DNA from: Ruminiclostridium sp.
Lineage (GTDB): Bacteria > Bacillota > Clostridia > Oscillospirales > Oscillospiraceae
Assembly (NCBI GenBank): GCA_021442645.1
Contig: JABUSR010000173.1
Location: 1-5,423, forward strand
DNA: 5,423 nt
Reading direction: 5' to 3'
In this document: piece after piece, positions 1 through 5,213 of the stretch
How positions within the stretch are numbered: position 1 is the stretch's first letter
How the letters are laid out: each line of letters starts with the position of its first letter
The notes under the pieces: generated by a model
What the model saw: the letters and a program-made list of their open reading frames with translations, nothing else
Databases searched by the model: none
What the model was told of the DNA's origin: nothing
Translations under genes and position numbers: made by a program

Positions 1-201
1 CTCCCGGGCTGTATCCGCTTCTTTCTCGCTGGCTTCTTCATACCCTTTATCAAAGCCATTATCATATCCCTCTTCGTAGCCTTCCTTGTAGCCCGTGTCA
101 TAGTCAAGGGCGGGGTCGTCCTTTCCCCCACAGGAAGAAAGGCCCACCAAAACAACGAGCATAAGGAGGAGAAGACCGGATTTTTTCAATACCTTCCCCA
201 T
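1..201 (-). CDS. Small lipoprotein with GYxx tetrad repeats (N-terminal part, cut by window edge)
   Basis: This is an open frame of 67 codons starting with ATG at 201 and still open at base 1. It begins with a lipoprotein signal peptide: basic residues K3, K6 and K7, a hydrophobic core from about 9 to 21 (GLLLLMLVVLVGL), then a lipobox LSSC with Cys24 as the expected lipidated residue. The mature protein would be anchored on the outer face of the membrane. After an acidic linker come five consecutive tetrads of the form G-[Y/F]-x-[E/N/K] at residues 37-56, then an acidic and basic tail. The repeats use mixed synonymous codons, so the pattern is held at the protein level. The ribosome binding site is modest (GGTGAT just before the start), and no other start exists in frame before an upstream stop. 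By hand count the G+C is about half, lower than the neighbouring genes. It lies 114 bases after the aminotransferase on the same strand. Function unknown; the downstream part is not visible. Confidence 0.75.
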   Translation of the reverse strand, partial: MGKVLKKSGLLLLMLVVLVGLSSCGGKDDPALDYDTGYKEGYEEGYDNGFDKGYEEASEKEADTARE

Positions 202-303
202 TTCATCACCGTCCGTCTGATTTTTCGTATGGAAGCGTGCATACCTGCAGAATAATCAAACCGATCGCATTCCCCTTTCCGTCTCACATTCTGCTGCACT
301 CGG

Positions 304-325
304 CGGCCTGTCTCCTCACAGGCCG
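304..325 (-). other. Stem-loop overlapping the aminotransferase stop codon
   Basis: An 8-bp perfect stem (304-311 with 318-325, CGGCCTGT/ACAGGCCG) closes a 6-base loop. On the minus strand the structure includes the aminotransferase TGA stop (316-318), and the loop reads GAGGAG. No T-run follows on the minus strand, so it does not look like a normal intrinsic terminator. It may stabilise the 3' end of the mRNA or mark processing between the aminotransferase and the lipoprotein gene. This role is inference. Confidence 0.45.
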
Positions 326-1509
326 TACTCCTCCGCCAGTTTTTTAAACTTTGGCAGGGCCCGGCGAATCTGCTCCGTGGGCACACAGTAGGAGATGCGA
401 ACATGACCGGGACAGCCGAAGCTATCTCCGGGGACCAGCACCAGGTCGTACTTCTTCGCCCGCTCGCAGAAGGCTTTGGCGTCGGGCTCCGGCGTCCGGG
501 GGAAGAGGTAGAAGGCCCCGTCGGGCTGGGCACAGGTGTAGCCCATCCCCCGCAAGCCGTCCAGGAGGAGGTCCCGGCTCTCCTTGTAGACGGAGATGTC
601 CGCGGTCTGACCGGCGCACCGGGCCGCCACCAACTGGAAGAGGGCGGGAGCGCAAACATAGCCCAGTGCTCGCCCTGCTCCGGCGATAGCAGCGTAAACC
701 AGGTCAAATTCCTCCACCGTCCGGGGAACCAGCACATAGCCGATACGCTGTCCGGGCAGAGACAGGGACTTACTGTAGGAATAGCAGACCAAGGTGTTAT
801 CATAATAGGAGGGCACCCAGGGCAGCGGCTCGGCAGTGTAGCTGATTTCCCGGTAGGGCTCATCAGAGATGAGGTAAATGGCATGGCCGTACTCCCGGGA
901 CTTGGATTCCAGCACCTGGCCCAGCTTCTCCACGGTGGCCTTCGAGTAGACTACGCCGGTGGGATTGTTCGGAGTGTTGATGATGACTGCCTTGGTGCTG
1001 GGGCTCAGGGCGGCCTCGAAGGCCGTAAAATCAATCTGGAAGTCCTCCAGGTTGGCGGGGACGGGAATCAGAGTGCCCCCGGCGCTCTCCACAAAGACCT
1101 TATACTCCGGGAAGTAGGGGGCAAAGGTGATGAACTCGTCCCCCGGGCAGCCCATGGCGGACAGACAGCAGCACAGGGAGGCAGCTGCCCCCACGGTGAG
1201 GTAGAGGCTGTCCTTATCGTAGTAGGTGCCGTACCGGCGGTTCAGATCCTCCGCCAGGGCCTGCCGTACATCGGGCGCGCCCTGGGCGGGGGTGTAGCCA
1301 TGGAGGGCCACCGGGTCGATCTCATCCACCAGCCGGTGGATGGTCTCCGCCACGGTGGGGGGCGCAGGTACGCTGGGGTTGCCTATGGAAAAGTCGTCCA
1401 CCTTGTCAGGGCCCACCTCGGCCGCCCGGGCCTGGGCAAAGGCGAAGGCCTCCCGGATCTCCGACCGGGCGGTGCCCAAAGATACCATACGCTGAGATAA
1501 TCTTGCCAT
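316..1509 (-). CDS. PLP-dependent class I/II aminotransferase (aspartate aminotransferase fold)
   Basis: A 397-residue protein of fold-type I, normal length for the family, expected to be cytosolic and to transfer an amino group between an amino acid and a 2-oxo acid. Visible motifs in order: NPS near 44-46; NNPTG at 181-185 (Asn contacting the cofactor ring oxygen); SDEPY at 215-219 (Asp216 to the pyridine nitrogen, Tyr219); SYSKS with Lys247 as the Schiff-base lysine; GQRIGY with Arg255 near the phosphate; and VRISY with Arg371, the substrate alpha-carboxylate binder. All key residues are present, so it should be active; the amino acid used cannot be read from sequence. A run of three cysteines (113-115) lies in the cofactor-phosphate region after the TVGAA turn. 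The frame is open for 23 codons upstream, but the start at 1509 has GGAGG at 1519-1523 with 9-base spacing, and the promoter -10 lies inside the longer frame. It is divergent from hsp20 and followed by a small lipoprotein gene. Confidence 0.95.
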   Translation of the reverse strand: MARLSQRMVSLGTARSEIREAFAFAQARAAEVGPDKVDDFSIGNPSVPAPPTVAETIHRLVDEIDPVALHGYTPAQGAPDVRQALAEDLNRRYGTYYDKDSLYLTVGAAASLCCCLSAMGCPGDEFITFAPYFPEYKVFVESAGGTLIPVPANLEDFQIDFTAFEAALSPSTKAVIINTPNNPTGVVYSKATVEKLGQVLESKSREYGHAIYLISDEPYREISYTAEPLPWVPSYYDNTLVCYSYSKSLSLPGQRIGYVLVPRTVEEFDLVYAAIAGAGRALGYVCAPALFQLVAARCAGQTADISVYKESRDLLLDGLRGMGYTCAQPDGAFYLFPRTPEPDAKAFCERAKKYDLVLVPGDSFGCPGHVRISYCVPTEQIRRALPKFKKLAEEYGL

Positions 1510-1518
1510 TCTATATAT

Positions 1519-1523
1519 CCTCC
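1519..1523 (-). promoter_or_regulatory. Ribosome binding site that decides the aminotransferase start
   Basis: GGAGG on the minus strand lies 9 bases before the ATG at 1509. It supports this start over the further-upstream ATG at 1578, which lies upstream of the predicted promoter -10. Confidence 0.85.
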
Positions 1524-1549
1524 ATTCTAAGGGGTTGTATTCACGGAAT

Positions 1550-1578
1550 ATTATAGCATAAAAAGACTGCAAGGACAA
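1550..1578 (-). promoter_or_regulatory. Vegetative (sigma-A type) promoter of the aminotransferase gene
   Basis: On the minus strand there is a perfect -10 hexamer TATAAT (1550-1555), preceded by TGC, giving an extended -10. A -35-like TTGTCC (1573-1578) lies at exactly 17 bases spacing, matching TTGACA at four of six positions. Transcription should start near 1543, leaving a leader of about 34 bases before the ATG at 1509. The CIRCE operator lies 22 bases upstream of the -35, outside the core promoter, so direct HrcA repression of this gene is not obvious. Confidence 0.75.
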
Positions 1579-1600
1579 CCCGGCAGACCAACCCCGCGCA

Positions 1601-1637
1601 AAACATTAGCACTCGCTGTAATTGAGTGCTAATGTTT
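1601..1637. promoter_or_regulatory. CIRCE operator (HrcA binding site), perfect with extended arms
   Basis: The core TTAGCACTC, 9 bases, GAGTGCTAA at 1606-1632 matches the CIRCE consensus at every position. The inverted repeat continues outward, so both arms are perfect over 14 bases (1601-1614 and 1624-1637). CIRCE is bound by the heat-shock repressor HrcA, whose folding depends on GroEL, so the site couples expression to chaperone load. It lies 170 bases before the hsp20 start. I could not assign a convincing plus-strand promoter: TATTAT at 1683-1688 is a fair -10 with no good -35, and TTGTAT (1535) with CATAAA (1557) is a weak pair upstream of the site. Confidence 0.97.
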
Positions 1638-1720
1638 ACAGTTTAGACACACTTTTTGCATGGTTTATTCACAATCCCAGGCTATTATATATCCTGTCAG
1701 GAGGAAAACCCTCTAGAAAA

Positions 1721-1747
1721 CAAGCACTCGATAACTAAGACTGCAAA
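1721..1747. promoter_or_regulatory. Degenerate second CIRCE-like site in the hsp20 leader
   Basis: CAAGCACTC, 9 bases, GACTGCAAA. Each half matches seven of nine positions of the CIRCE half-site (14 of 18 overall) with exactly the canonical 9-base spacer. The left half keeps the invariant AGCACTC. The two halves pair poorly with each other, so it is recognisable by consensus rather than as a palindrome. It lies 61 bases before the hsp20 start and 88 bases beyond the perfect CIRCE. It could be an auxiliary HrcA site, a decayed duplicate or chance. Confidence 0.4.
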
Positions 1748-1790
1748 CACACTGCCCTCGCGGACAACCGATTTTAAAAATTCTATTTTC

Positions 1791-1799
1791 AAAGGAGAT
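1791..1799 (+). promoter_or_regulatory. Ribosome binding site of hsp20
   Basis: AAAGGAGAT with the GGAG core 10 bases before the ATG at 1808. It supports the chosen start. Confidence 0.8.
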
Positions 1800-1807
1800 T
1801 ACAGTAT

Positions 1808-2224
1808 ATGTTTGGTATGCTTCCTTTTTCTCGCAATGACGATACGCTTTTCGACCTGTTCGATACCTTCTTCCCCACCGCCGCCCCTGCTGCACCTGCC
1901 TTCCGGACTGACATCCGGGACCAGGGGGACAAGTTCCTGCTGGAGGCAGAGCTGCCCGGCTTTGACAAGGAGGAGATCCAGCTGGACCTGAAGGACAACA
2001 TCCTCACCATCCGGGCCCAACACAAGTCTGAGGCCGAGCAGAAGGACGAGAACGGCACATGGCTCCGCCGGGAGCGCCGCATGGGTTCCTTCTCCCGGAC
2101 CTTCGACGTCTCCGGCATCGATGAGGACGGCATCACCGCCGCCTACCAGAACGGCATTCTGGCCCTGACCCTGCCTAAGCAGCAGCCTGTGGTCCCGGCC
2201 GCCCGCCAGATTGCCATCCACTGA
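1808..2224 (+). CDS. Small heat-shock protein, Hsp20/alpha-crystallin family
   Basis: A 138-residue protein, typical for bacterial small heat-shock proteins. It acts as an ATP-independent holdase in the cytosol, forming oligomers that bind unfolding proteins until ClpB/DnaK or other chaperones take over. The N-terminal arm (1-31) is rich in Phe, Asp, Ala and Pro. The alpha-crystallin domain runs from about 32 to 124, with the ELPGF turn at 48-52, the DNILTI strand at 63-68, an Arg-rich stretch WLRRERR at 85-91 before the GSFSRTF strand, and the family signature A-x-x-x-N-G-I-L at 111-118. The C-terminal tail carries the IxI oligomerisation motif (I135-A136-I137) one residue before the end. 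Nothing is missing. It is first in the plus-strand cluster with clpB, downstream of CIRCE, so HrcA control is expected. Confidence 0.97.
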   Translation: MFGMLPFSRNDDTLFDLFDTFFPTAAPAAPAFRTDIRDQGDKFLLEAELPGFDKEEIQLDLKDNILTIRAQHKSEAEQKDENGTWLRRERRMGSFSRTFDVSGIDEDGITAAYQNGILALTLPKQQPVVPAARQIAIH

Positions 2225-2238
2225 GCCCCCTTGGGGCT
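2224..2238 (+). other. Short GC hairpin at the hsp20 stop codon
   Basis: AGCCCC (2224-2229) pairs with GGGGCT (2233-2238) around a 3-base loop. It starts at the last base of the stop codon. The following bases (GACCCACTTACACC) lack a T-run, so termination here is doubtful. It may protect the 3' end of the hsp20 mRNA. Confidence 0.4.
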
Positions 2239-2254
2239 GACCCACTTACACCTA

Positions 2255-2288
2255 CCTCTCTTTTTTCTCTTATCTCTCTCTTTTCTCT
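2255..2288 (+). other. Pyrimidine tract between hsp20 and clpB
   Basis: Thirty-three of 34 bases are C or T (the exception is A2272). Its 5' end CCTC-T-CTTT (2255-2263) can pair with AAAGGAGG, the clpB ribosome binding site (2355-2362), with one bulged T. No promoter is recognisable in it. A role in the mRNA leader is inference. Confidence 0.5.
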
Positions 2289-2310
2289 ATTGCAAAATCG
2301 ACACCCTGCG

Positions 2311-2341
2311 GGAGGGCACCGGAGTTTCCCGGTGCCCTTTT
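2311..2341 (+). terminator. Intrinsic-terminator hairpin between hsp20 and clpB (possible attenuator)
   Basis: A 10-bp perfect stem (2313-2322 with 2329-2338; core GGGCACCGG/CCGGTGCCC), extendable by two G-U pairs, closes a 6-base loop and runs into TTTT at 2338-2341, then C. The short T-run suggests incomplete termination. It ends 13 bases before the clpB ribosome binding site and no convincing promoter lies after it, so clpB probably depends on read-through from hsp20. Confidence 0.8.
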
Positions 2342-2354
2342 CCGTCCTACCTCG

Positions 2355-2362
2355 AAAGGAGG
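2355..2362 (+). promoter_or_regulatory. Ribosome binding site of clpB, potentially sequestered
   Basis: AAAGGAGG with 9 bases to the ATG at 2372, a near-perfect anti-16S match that fixes the start. The adjacent CCTC (2350-2353) can fold onto GAGG (2359-2362) around a 5-base loop, and the upstream pyrimidine tract can also pair with it. Both would hide the site in the mRNA. Confidence 0.85.
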
Positions 2363-2371
2363 CCCTGACCC

Positions 2372-4966
2372 ATGAACCCTGAAAAACTCACCCAGAAATC
2401 TGCCGAGGCCCTGCGCACTGCCCAGAGCCTGGCCACAGAATACAGCAACCCCCAAATCGAACAGCTTCATCTGCTGGCCGCCCTGCTATCCGATGAAGCG
2501 GGGCTCATCCCCCAGCTCCTGTCCGGGATGGGAATCACCCTCCCCTCCCTTCAGGCTGCCGTCAGCGACCGTCTCAGCCGCCAGCCCCGGCTGTCCGGGG
2601 GAAGCCGGGAGGCCGCCCGGGTCTATCTCTCCACAGATACCGACAAGGCCCTGAACCGGGCGGAGCAAATCGCCGTGGAGATGAAAGACGACTTCACCTC
2701 CGTGGAGCACCTCTTTCTGGCCCTGCTGGACACCGCTGACCGGGACCTGCAGGTCCTCTTTACCGACTACCGCATCACCCGGGAGGCGGCCCTCCAGGCT
2801 CTCAGCACCGTCCGGGGCAGCCAGCGGGTAACCTCTGACAATCCCGAGGAAACCTATGACGCCCTGAAAAAATATGGCACCGACCTGGTGGAACGGGCCC
2901 GGCAGAATAAAATGGACCCCGTCATCGGCCGGGATGACGAGATCCGCAACGTCATCCGCATCCTCTCCCGGAAGACCAAGAACAACCCCGTCCTCATCGG
3001 CGAGCCCGGCGTGGGCAAGACGGCCATCGCCGAAGGCCTGGCCCAGCGAATCGTCAAGGGAGATGTCCCCGCCTCCCTGCGGGATAAGACCCTCTTTGCC
3101 TTGGACATGGGCGCCCTGGTGGCCGGAGCCAAGTACCGGGGTGAGTTTGAGGAACGCCTGAAGGCCGTCCTCAACGAGGTGAAGCGGTCTGAGGGTAAGA
3201 TCCTCCTCTTCATCGATGAGCTCCACACCATCGTCGGAGCCGGAAAGAACGACGGGGCCCTGGATGCAGGCAACCTCCTCAAGCCCATGCTGGCCCGGGG
3301 CGAGCTCCACTGCATCGGGGCCACCACCCTCAACGAGTACCGCCAGTACATCGAAAAGGACGCTGCCCTGGAGCGCCGCTTCCAGCCGGTGCTGGTAAAC
3401 GAACCCACGGTGGAGGACACCGTGGCCATCCTCCGGGGCCTGAAGGAGCGGTATGAGGTCTTCCACGGGGTCAAGATCCAGGACGGGGCCATCATCGCCG
3501 CCGCCACCCTCTCCAACCGCTACATCACCGACCGGTTTCTGCCGGACAAGGCCATCGACCTCATTGATGAGGCCTGCGCCCTCATCCGCACGGAGATTGA
3601 CTCCATGCCCACGGAGCTGGACGTCATCCAACGAAAAATCATCCAACACGAGATTGAGGAGGCCGCCCTAAAGAAGGAAACAGACGCCCTCTCCCAGGAG
3701 CACCTAGCCGTCATCCAAAAGGAACTCTCAGACATGCGGGAGGACTTCAAGGCCAAGAAGGCACAGTGGGACAACGAAAAGGATTCCATTGGAAAGGTCC
3801 GGCAGCTACGGGCTGACCTGGAGGCGGCCAACGCCGAGCTGGAGTCTGCCCAGCGGGCCTATGACCTGGACCGGGCCGCCGAGCTCCAGTATGGACGCAT
3901 CCCCGCCCTGAAGAGGGCCTTGGAGGAAGAGGAGCGCACCGCAGGGGAGAACAAGGCCGCGTCCCTCCTCCGGGACAAGGTCACCGAAGAGGAGATTGCC
4001 CGTATCATCCAGCGGTGGACGGGCATCCCCGTAGCCCGACTCATGGAGGGGGAGCGGGAGAAGCTCCTCCACCTGGAGGAGCTCCTCCACCAGCGGGTGG
4101 TGGGGCAGGAGGAGGCCGTTCGGCTGGTGTCCGAGGCCATTCTCCGCAGCCGGGCAGGCATCGCCGACCCGGATAAGCCCATCGGTTCCTTCCTCTTCCT
4201 GGGGCCCACCGGCGTGGGCAAGACCGAGCTGGCCAAGACCCTGGCTGAGGCCCTGTTCGACTCCGAGCGGAATATGGTGCGCATCGACATGAGCGAGTAC
4301 ATGGAGAAATTCTCTGTCTCCCGGCTCATCGGGGCCCCGCCCGGCTACATCGGCTACGAGGAGGGCGGCCAGCTAACGGAGGCCGTCCGCCGGAAGCCCT
4401 ACTCCGTGGTCCTCTTTGACGAGGTGGAGAAGGCCCACCCCGACGTGTTCAACATCCTCCTGCAGGTACTGGACGACGGACGCATCACCGACTCCCAGGG
4501 CCGCACCGTGGACTTCAAGAACACCATCCTCATCCTCACCTCCAACCTGGGTTCCCAGTTCCTGCTGGAGGGCACCGACGAGGAGGGAAACCTCTCTGAC
4601 CAGGCACGGGAACAGGTGGACCGCCTGCTGAAAACCTCCTTCCGGCCGGAATTCCTCAACCGCCTGGACGAGGTAGTCTGCTACCGGCCCCTCACCAAGG
4701 AGAATATCACCTCCATCGTAGACCTGCTCCTGGCCGGGCTGAACCGCCGCCTGGCCGACAAGCAGCTCACCGTCACCCTCACCCCCGCTGCCCGGACCTA
4801 CGTCATCGACAACGGGTACGATCCCCTCTACGGCGCCCGCCCCCTGCGGCGATTCCTCCAGCACACGGTGGAGACCCTTGTGGGCCGGAAGATGATTGCC
4901 GACGAGCTCGCCCCCGGCTCCGCCCTGGTGGTGGACTGCAGCGAAGAAGGTCTGTTTGTAAGATAA
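2372..4966 (+). CDS. clpB: ClpB, ATP-dependent protein disaggregase (Hsp100)
   Basis: An 864-residue cytosolic AAA+ chaperone that, as a hexamer working with DnaK/DnaJ/GrpE, threads aggregated proteins through its central pore. Domains: Clp N-domain (about 1-145); NBD1 with Walker A GEPGVGKT (210-217), pore loop KYRG (254-257), Walker B LLFIDE (D282, E283), sensor GATT (317-320) and Arg fingers R335/R336; a coiled-coil M-domain (about 405-525) rich in Glu, Lys and Ala, including AAELQYG; NBD2 with Walker A GPTGVGKT (611-618), pore loop GYIGY (658-662), Walker B VVLFDE (D683, E684), Arg finger R764 in EFLNR, and sensor-2 GARPLRR (821-827). The full-length M-domain and overall length distinguish it from ClpC and ClpA. 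All catalytic residues are intact. It follows hsp20 after a 147-base gap holding a terminator hairpin, and has its own terminator at 4975. Confidence 0.99.
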   Translation: MNPEKLTQKSAEALRTAQSLATEYSNPQIEQLHLLAALLSDEAGLIPQLLSGMGITLPSLQAAVSDRLSRQPRLSGGSREAARVYLSTDTDKALNRAEQIAVEMKDDFTSVEHLFLALLDTADRDLQVLFTDYRITREAALQALSTVRGSQRVTSDNPEETYDALKKYGTDLVERARQNKMDPVIGRDDEIRNVIRILSRKTKNNPVLIGEPGVGKTAIAEGLAQRIVKGDVPASLRDKTLFALDMGALVAGAKYRGEFEERLKAVLNEVKRSEGKILLFIDELHTIVGAGKNDGALDAGNLLKPMLARGELHCIGATTLNEYRQYIEKDAALERRFQPVLVNEPTVEDTVAILRGLKERYEVFHGVKIQDGAIIAAATLSNRYITDRFLPDKAIDLIDEACALIRTEIDSMPTELDVIQRKIIQHEIEEAALKKETDALSQEHLAVIQKELSDMREDFKAKKAQWDNEKDSIGKVRQLRADLEAANAELESAQRAYDLDRAAELQYGRIPALKRALEEEERTAGENKAASLLRDKVTEEEIARIIQRWTGIPVARLMEGEREKLLHLEELLHQRVVGQEEAVRLVSEAILRSRAGIADPDKPIGSFLFLGPTGVGKTELAKTLAEALFDSERNMVRIDMSEYMEKFSVSRLIGAPPGYIGYEEGGQLTEAVRRKPYSVVLFDEVEKAHPDVFNILLQVLDDGRITDSQGRTVDFKNTILILTSNLGSQFLLEGTDEEGNLSDQAREQVDRLLKTSFRPEFLNRLDEVVCYRPLTKENITSIVDLLLAGLNRRLADKQLTVTLTPAARTYVIDNGYDPLYGARPLRRFLQHTVETLVGRKMIADELAPGSALVVDCSEEGLFVR

Positions 4967-4974
4967 CTGGCTTG

Positions 4975-5016
4975 ACGTTCGGAGAAAATCCTTGGTTTTC
5001 TCCGAACGTTTTGTTT
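4975..5016 (+). terminator. Intrinsic terminator of clpB
   Basis: A 14-bp perfect stem (4975-4988 with 4996-5009) closes a 7-base loop and is followed by TTTTGTTT. It begins 8 bases after the clpB stop codon, as expected for the end of the hsp20-clpB transcript. Confidence 0.93.
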
Positions 5017-5047
5017 GCCGTCTTTTGCATGCGGCATTTGCCCGCTC

Positions 5048-5106
5048 ATACTGAAATCCGATTAAAACAAGCCAATTCTTGTCCTGTTTTAATCGGATTT
5101 CAGTAT
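5048..5106. repeat. Perfect 22-bp inverted repeat with 15-base loop, role unknown
   Basis: Arms 5048-5069 and 5085-5106 are exact reverse complements over 22 bases, starting ATACTGAAATCC on the left. The loop (5070-5084) can form a small alternative stem ACAAG/CTTGT (5067-5071 with 5078-5082). No T-run follows the stem on either strand: AAAAGGGCG on the plus side, GAGCGGGC on the minus side. It is thus not a standard terminator. It could be a dispersed palindromic element, a REP-like unit or a structured RNA. No flanking target duplication is visible. Confidence 0.85.
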
Positions 5107-5163
5107 AAAAGGGCGCCCGGCAAAGGGCCAACCCGCTCTCTATTTATCTCTATCAAGCACAAC

Positions 5164-5210
5164 AAAAGTGCGGAACTTCTTCCGAAGCTCCGCACTTTTC
5201 GTATTGTTTT
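5164..5210. terminator. Probable bidirectional terminator between clpB and the sortase gene
   Basis: An 11-bp stem (5164-5174 with 5189-5199), one A-C mismatch, then 4 more pairs (5176-5179 with 5184-5187) around the loop TTCC. The outer arms are AAAA and TTTT, so each strand ends the stem in TTTT: plus continues CGTATTGTTTT, minus continues GTTGTGC. It lies 14 bases beyond the sortase stop on the minus strand and probably ends that transcript, while acting as back-up for read-through from clpB. Confidence 0.8.
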
Positions 5211-5213
5211 ATC

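Noticed and set aside
701..708. AGGTCAAA resembling half of a CtsR heat-shock operator
   Set aside because: A single heptad inside the aminotransferase coding region, codons of E-F-D-L; the required tandem copy is absent.
186..884. Minus-strand frame overlapping the aminotransferase and the lipoprotein start
   Set aside because: Most of it is an alternative-frame reading of the aminotransferase; only the last 37 codons lie between the genes, and nothing shows they are translated.
403..1500. Long open frame (365 codons) on the plus strand opposite the aminotransferase
   Set aside because: It is a GC-driven antisense shadow: low-complexity Gly/Val/Leu-rich product without recognisable motif and no good ribosome binding site, while the minus-strand frame has all aminotransferase residues.
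1699..1713. AGGAGG followed by CCTC in the hsp20 leader, possible ribosome binding site of a leader peptide
   Set aside because: No ATG, GTG or TTG follows at a workable distance; the 4-bp GAGG/CCTC hairpin is too short to call.
2486..3649. Long open frame (387 codons) on the minus strand opposite clpB
   Set aside because: Antisense shadow of a conserved coding region; the product is Gly/Asp/Val-rich without domains.
2372..4966. Assignment as ClpC or ClpA instead of ClpB
   Set aside because: The long coiled-coil M-domain of about 120 residues with AAELQYG and the total length of 864 residues fit ClpB.
5079..5109. TTGTCC and TATAAA as a plus-strand promoter after the inverted repeat
   Set aside because: The spacing is 19 bases, the elements fall in the 22-bp arm and loop, and no plus-strand gene follows.
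4373..5131. Minus-strand open frame (252 codons) running from the 22-bp inverted repeat into the clpB 3' end
   Set aside because: It crosses two hairpins and most of its length is antisense to the clpB NBD2; no motif is visible.
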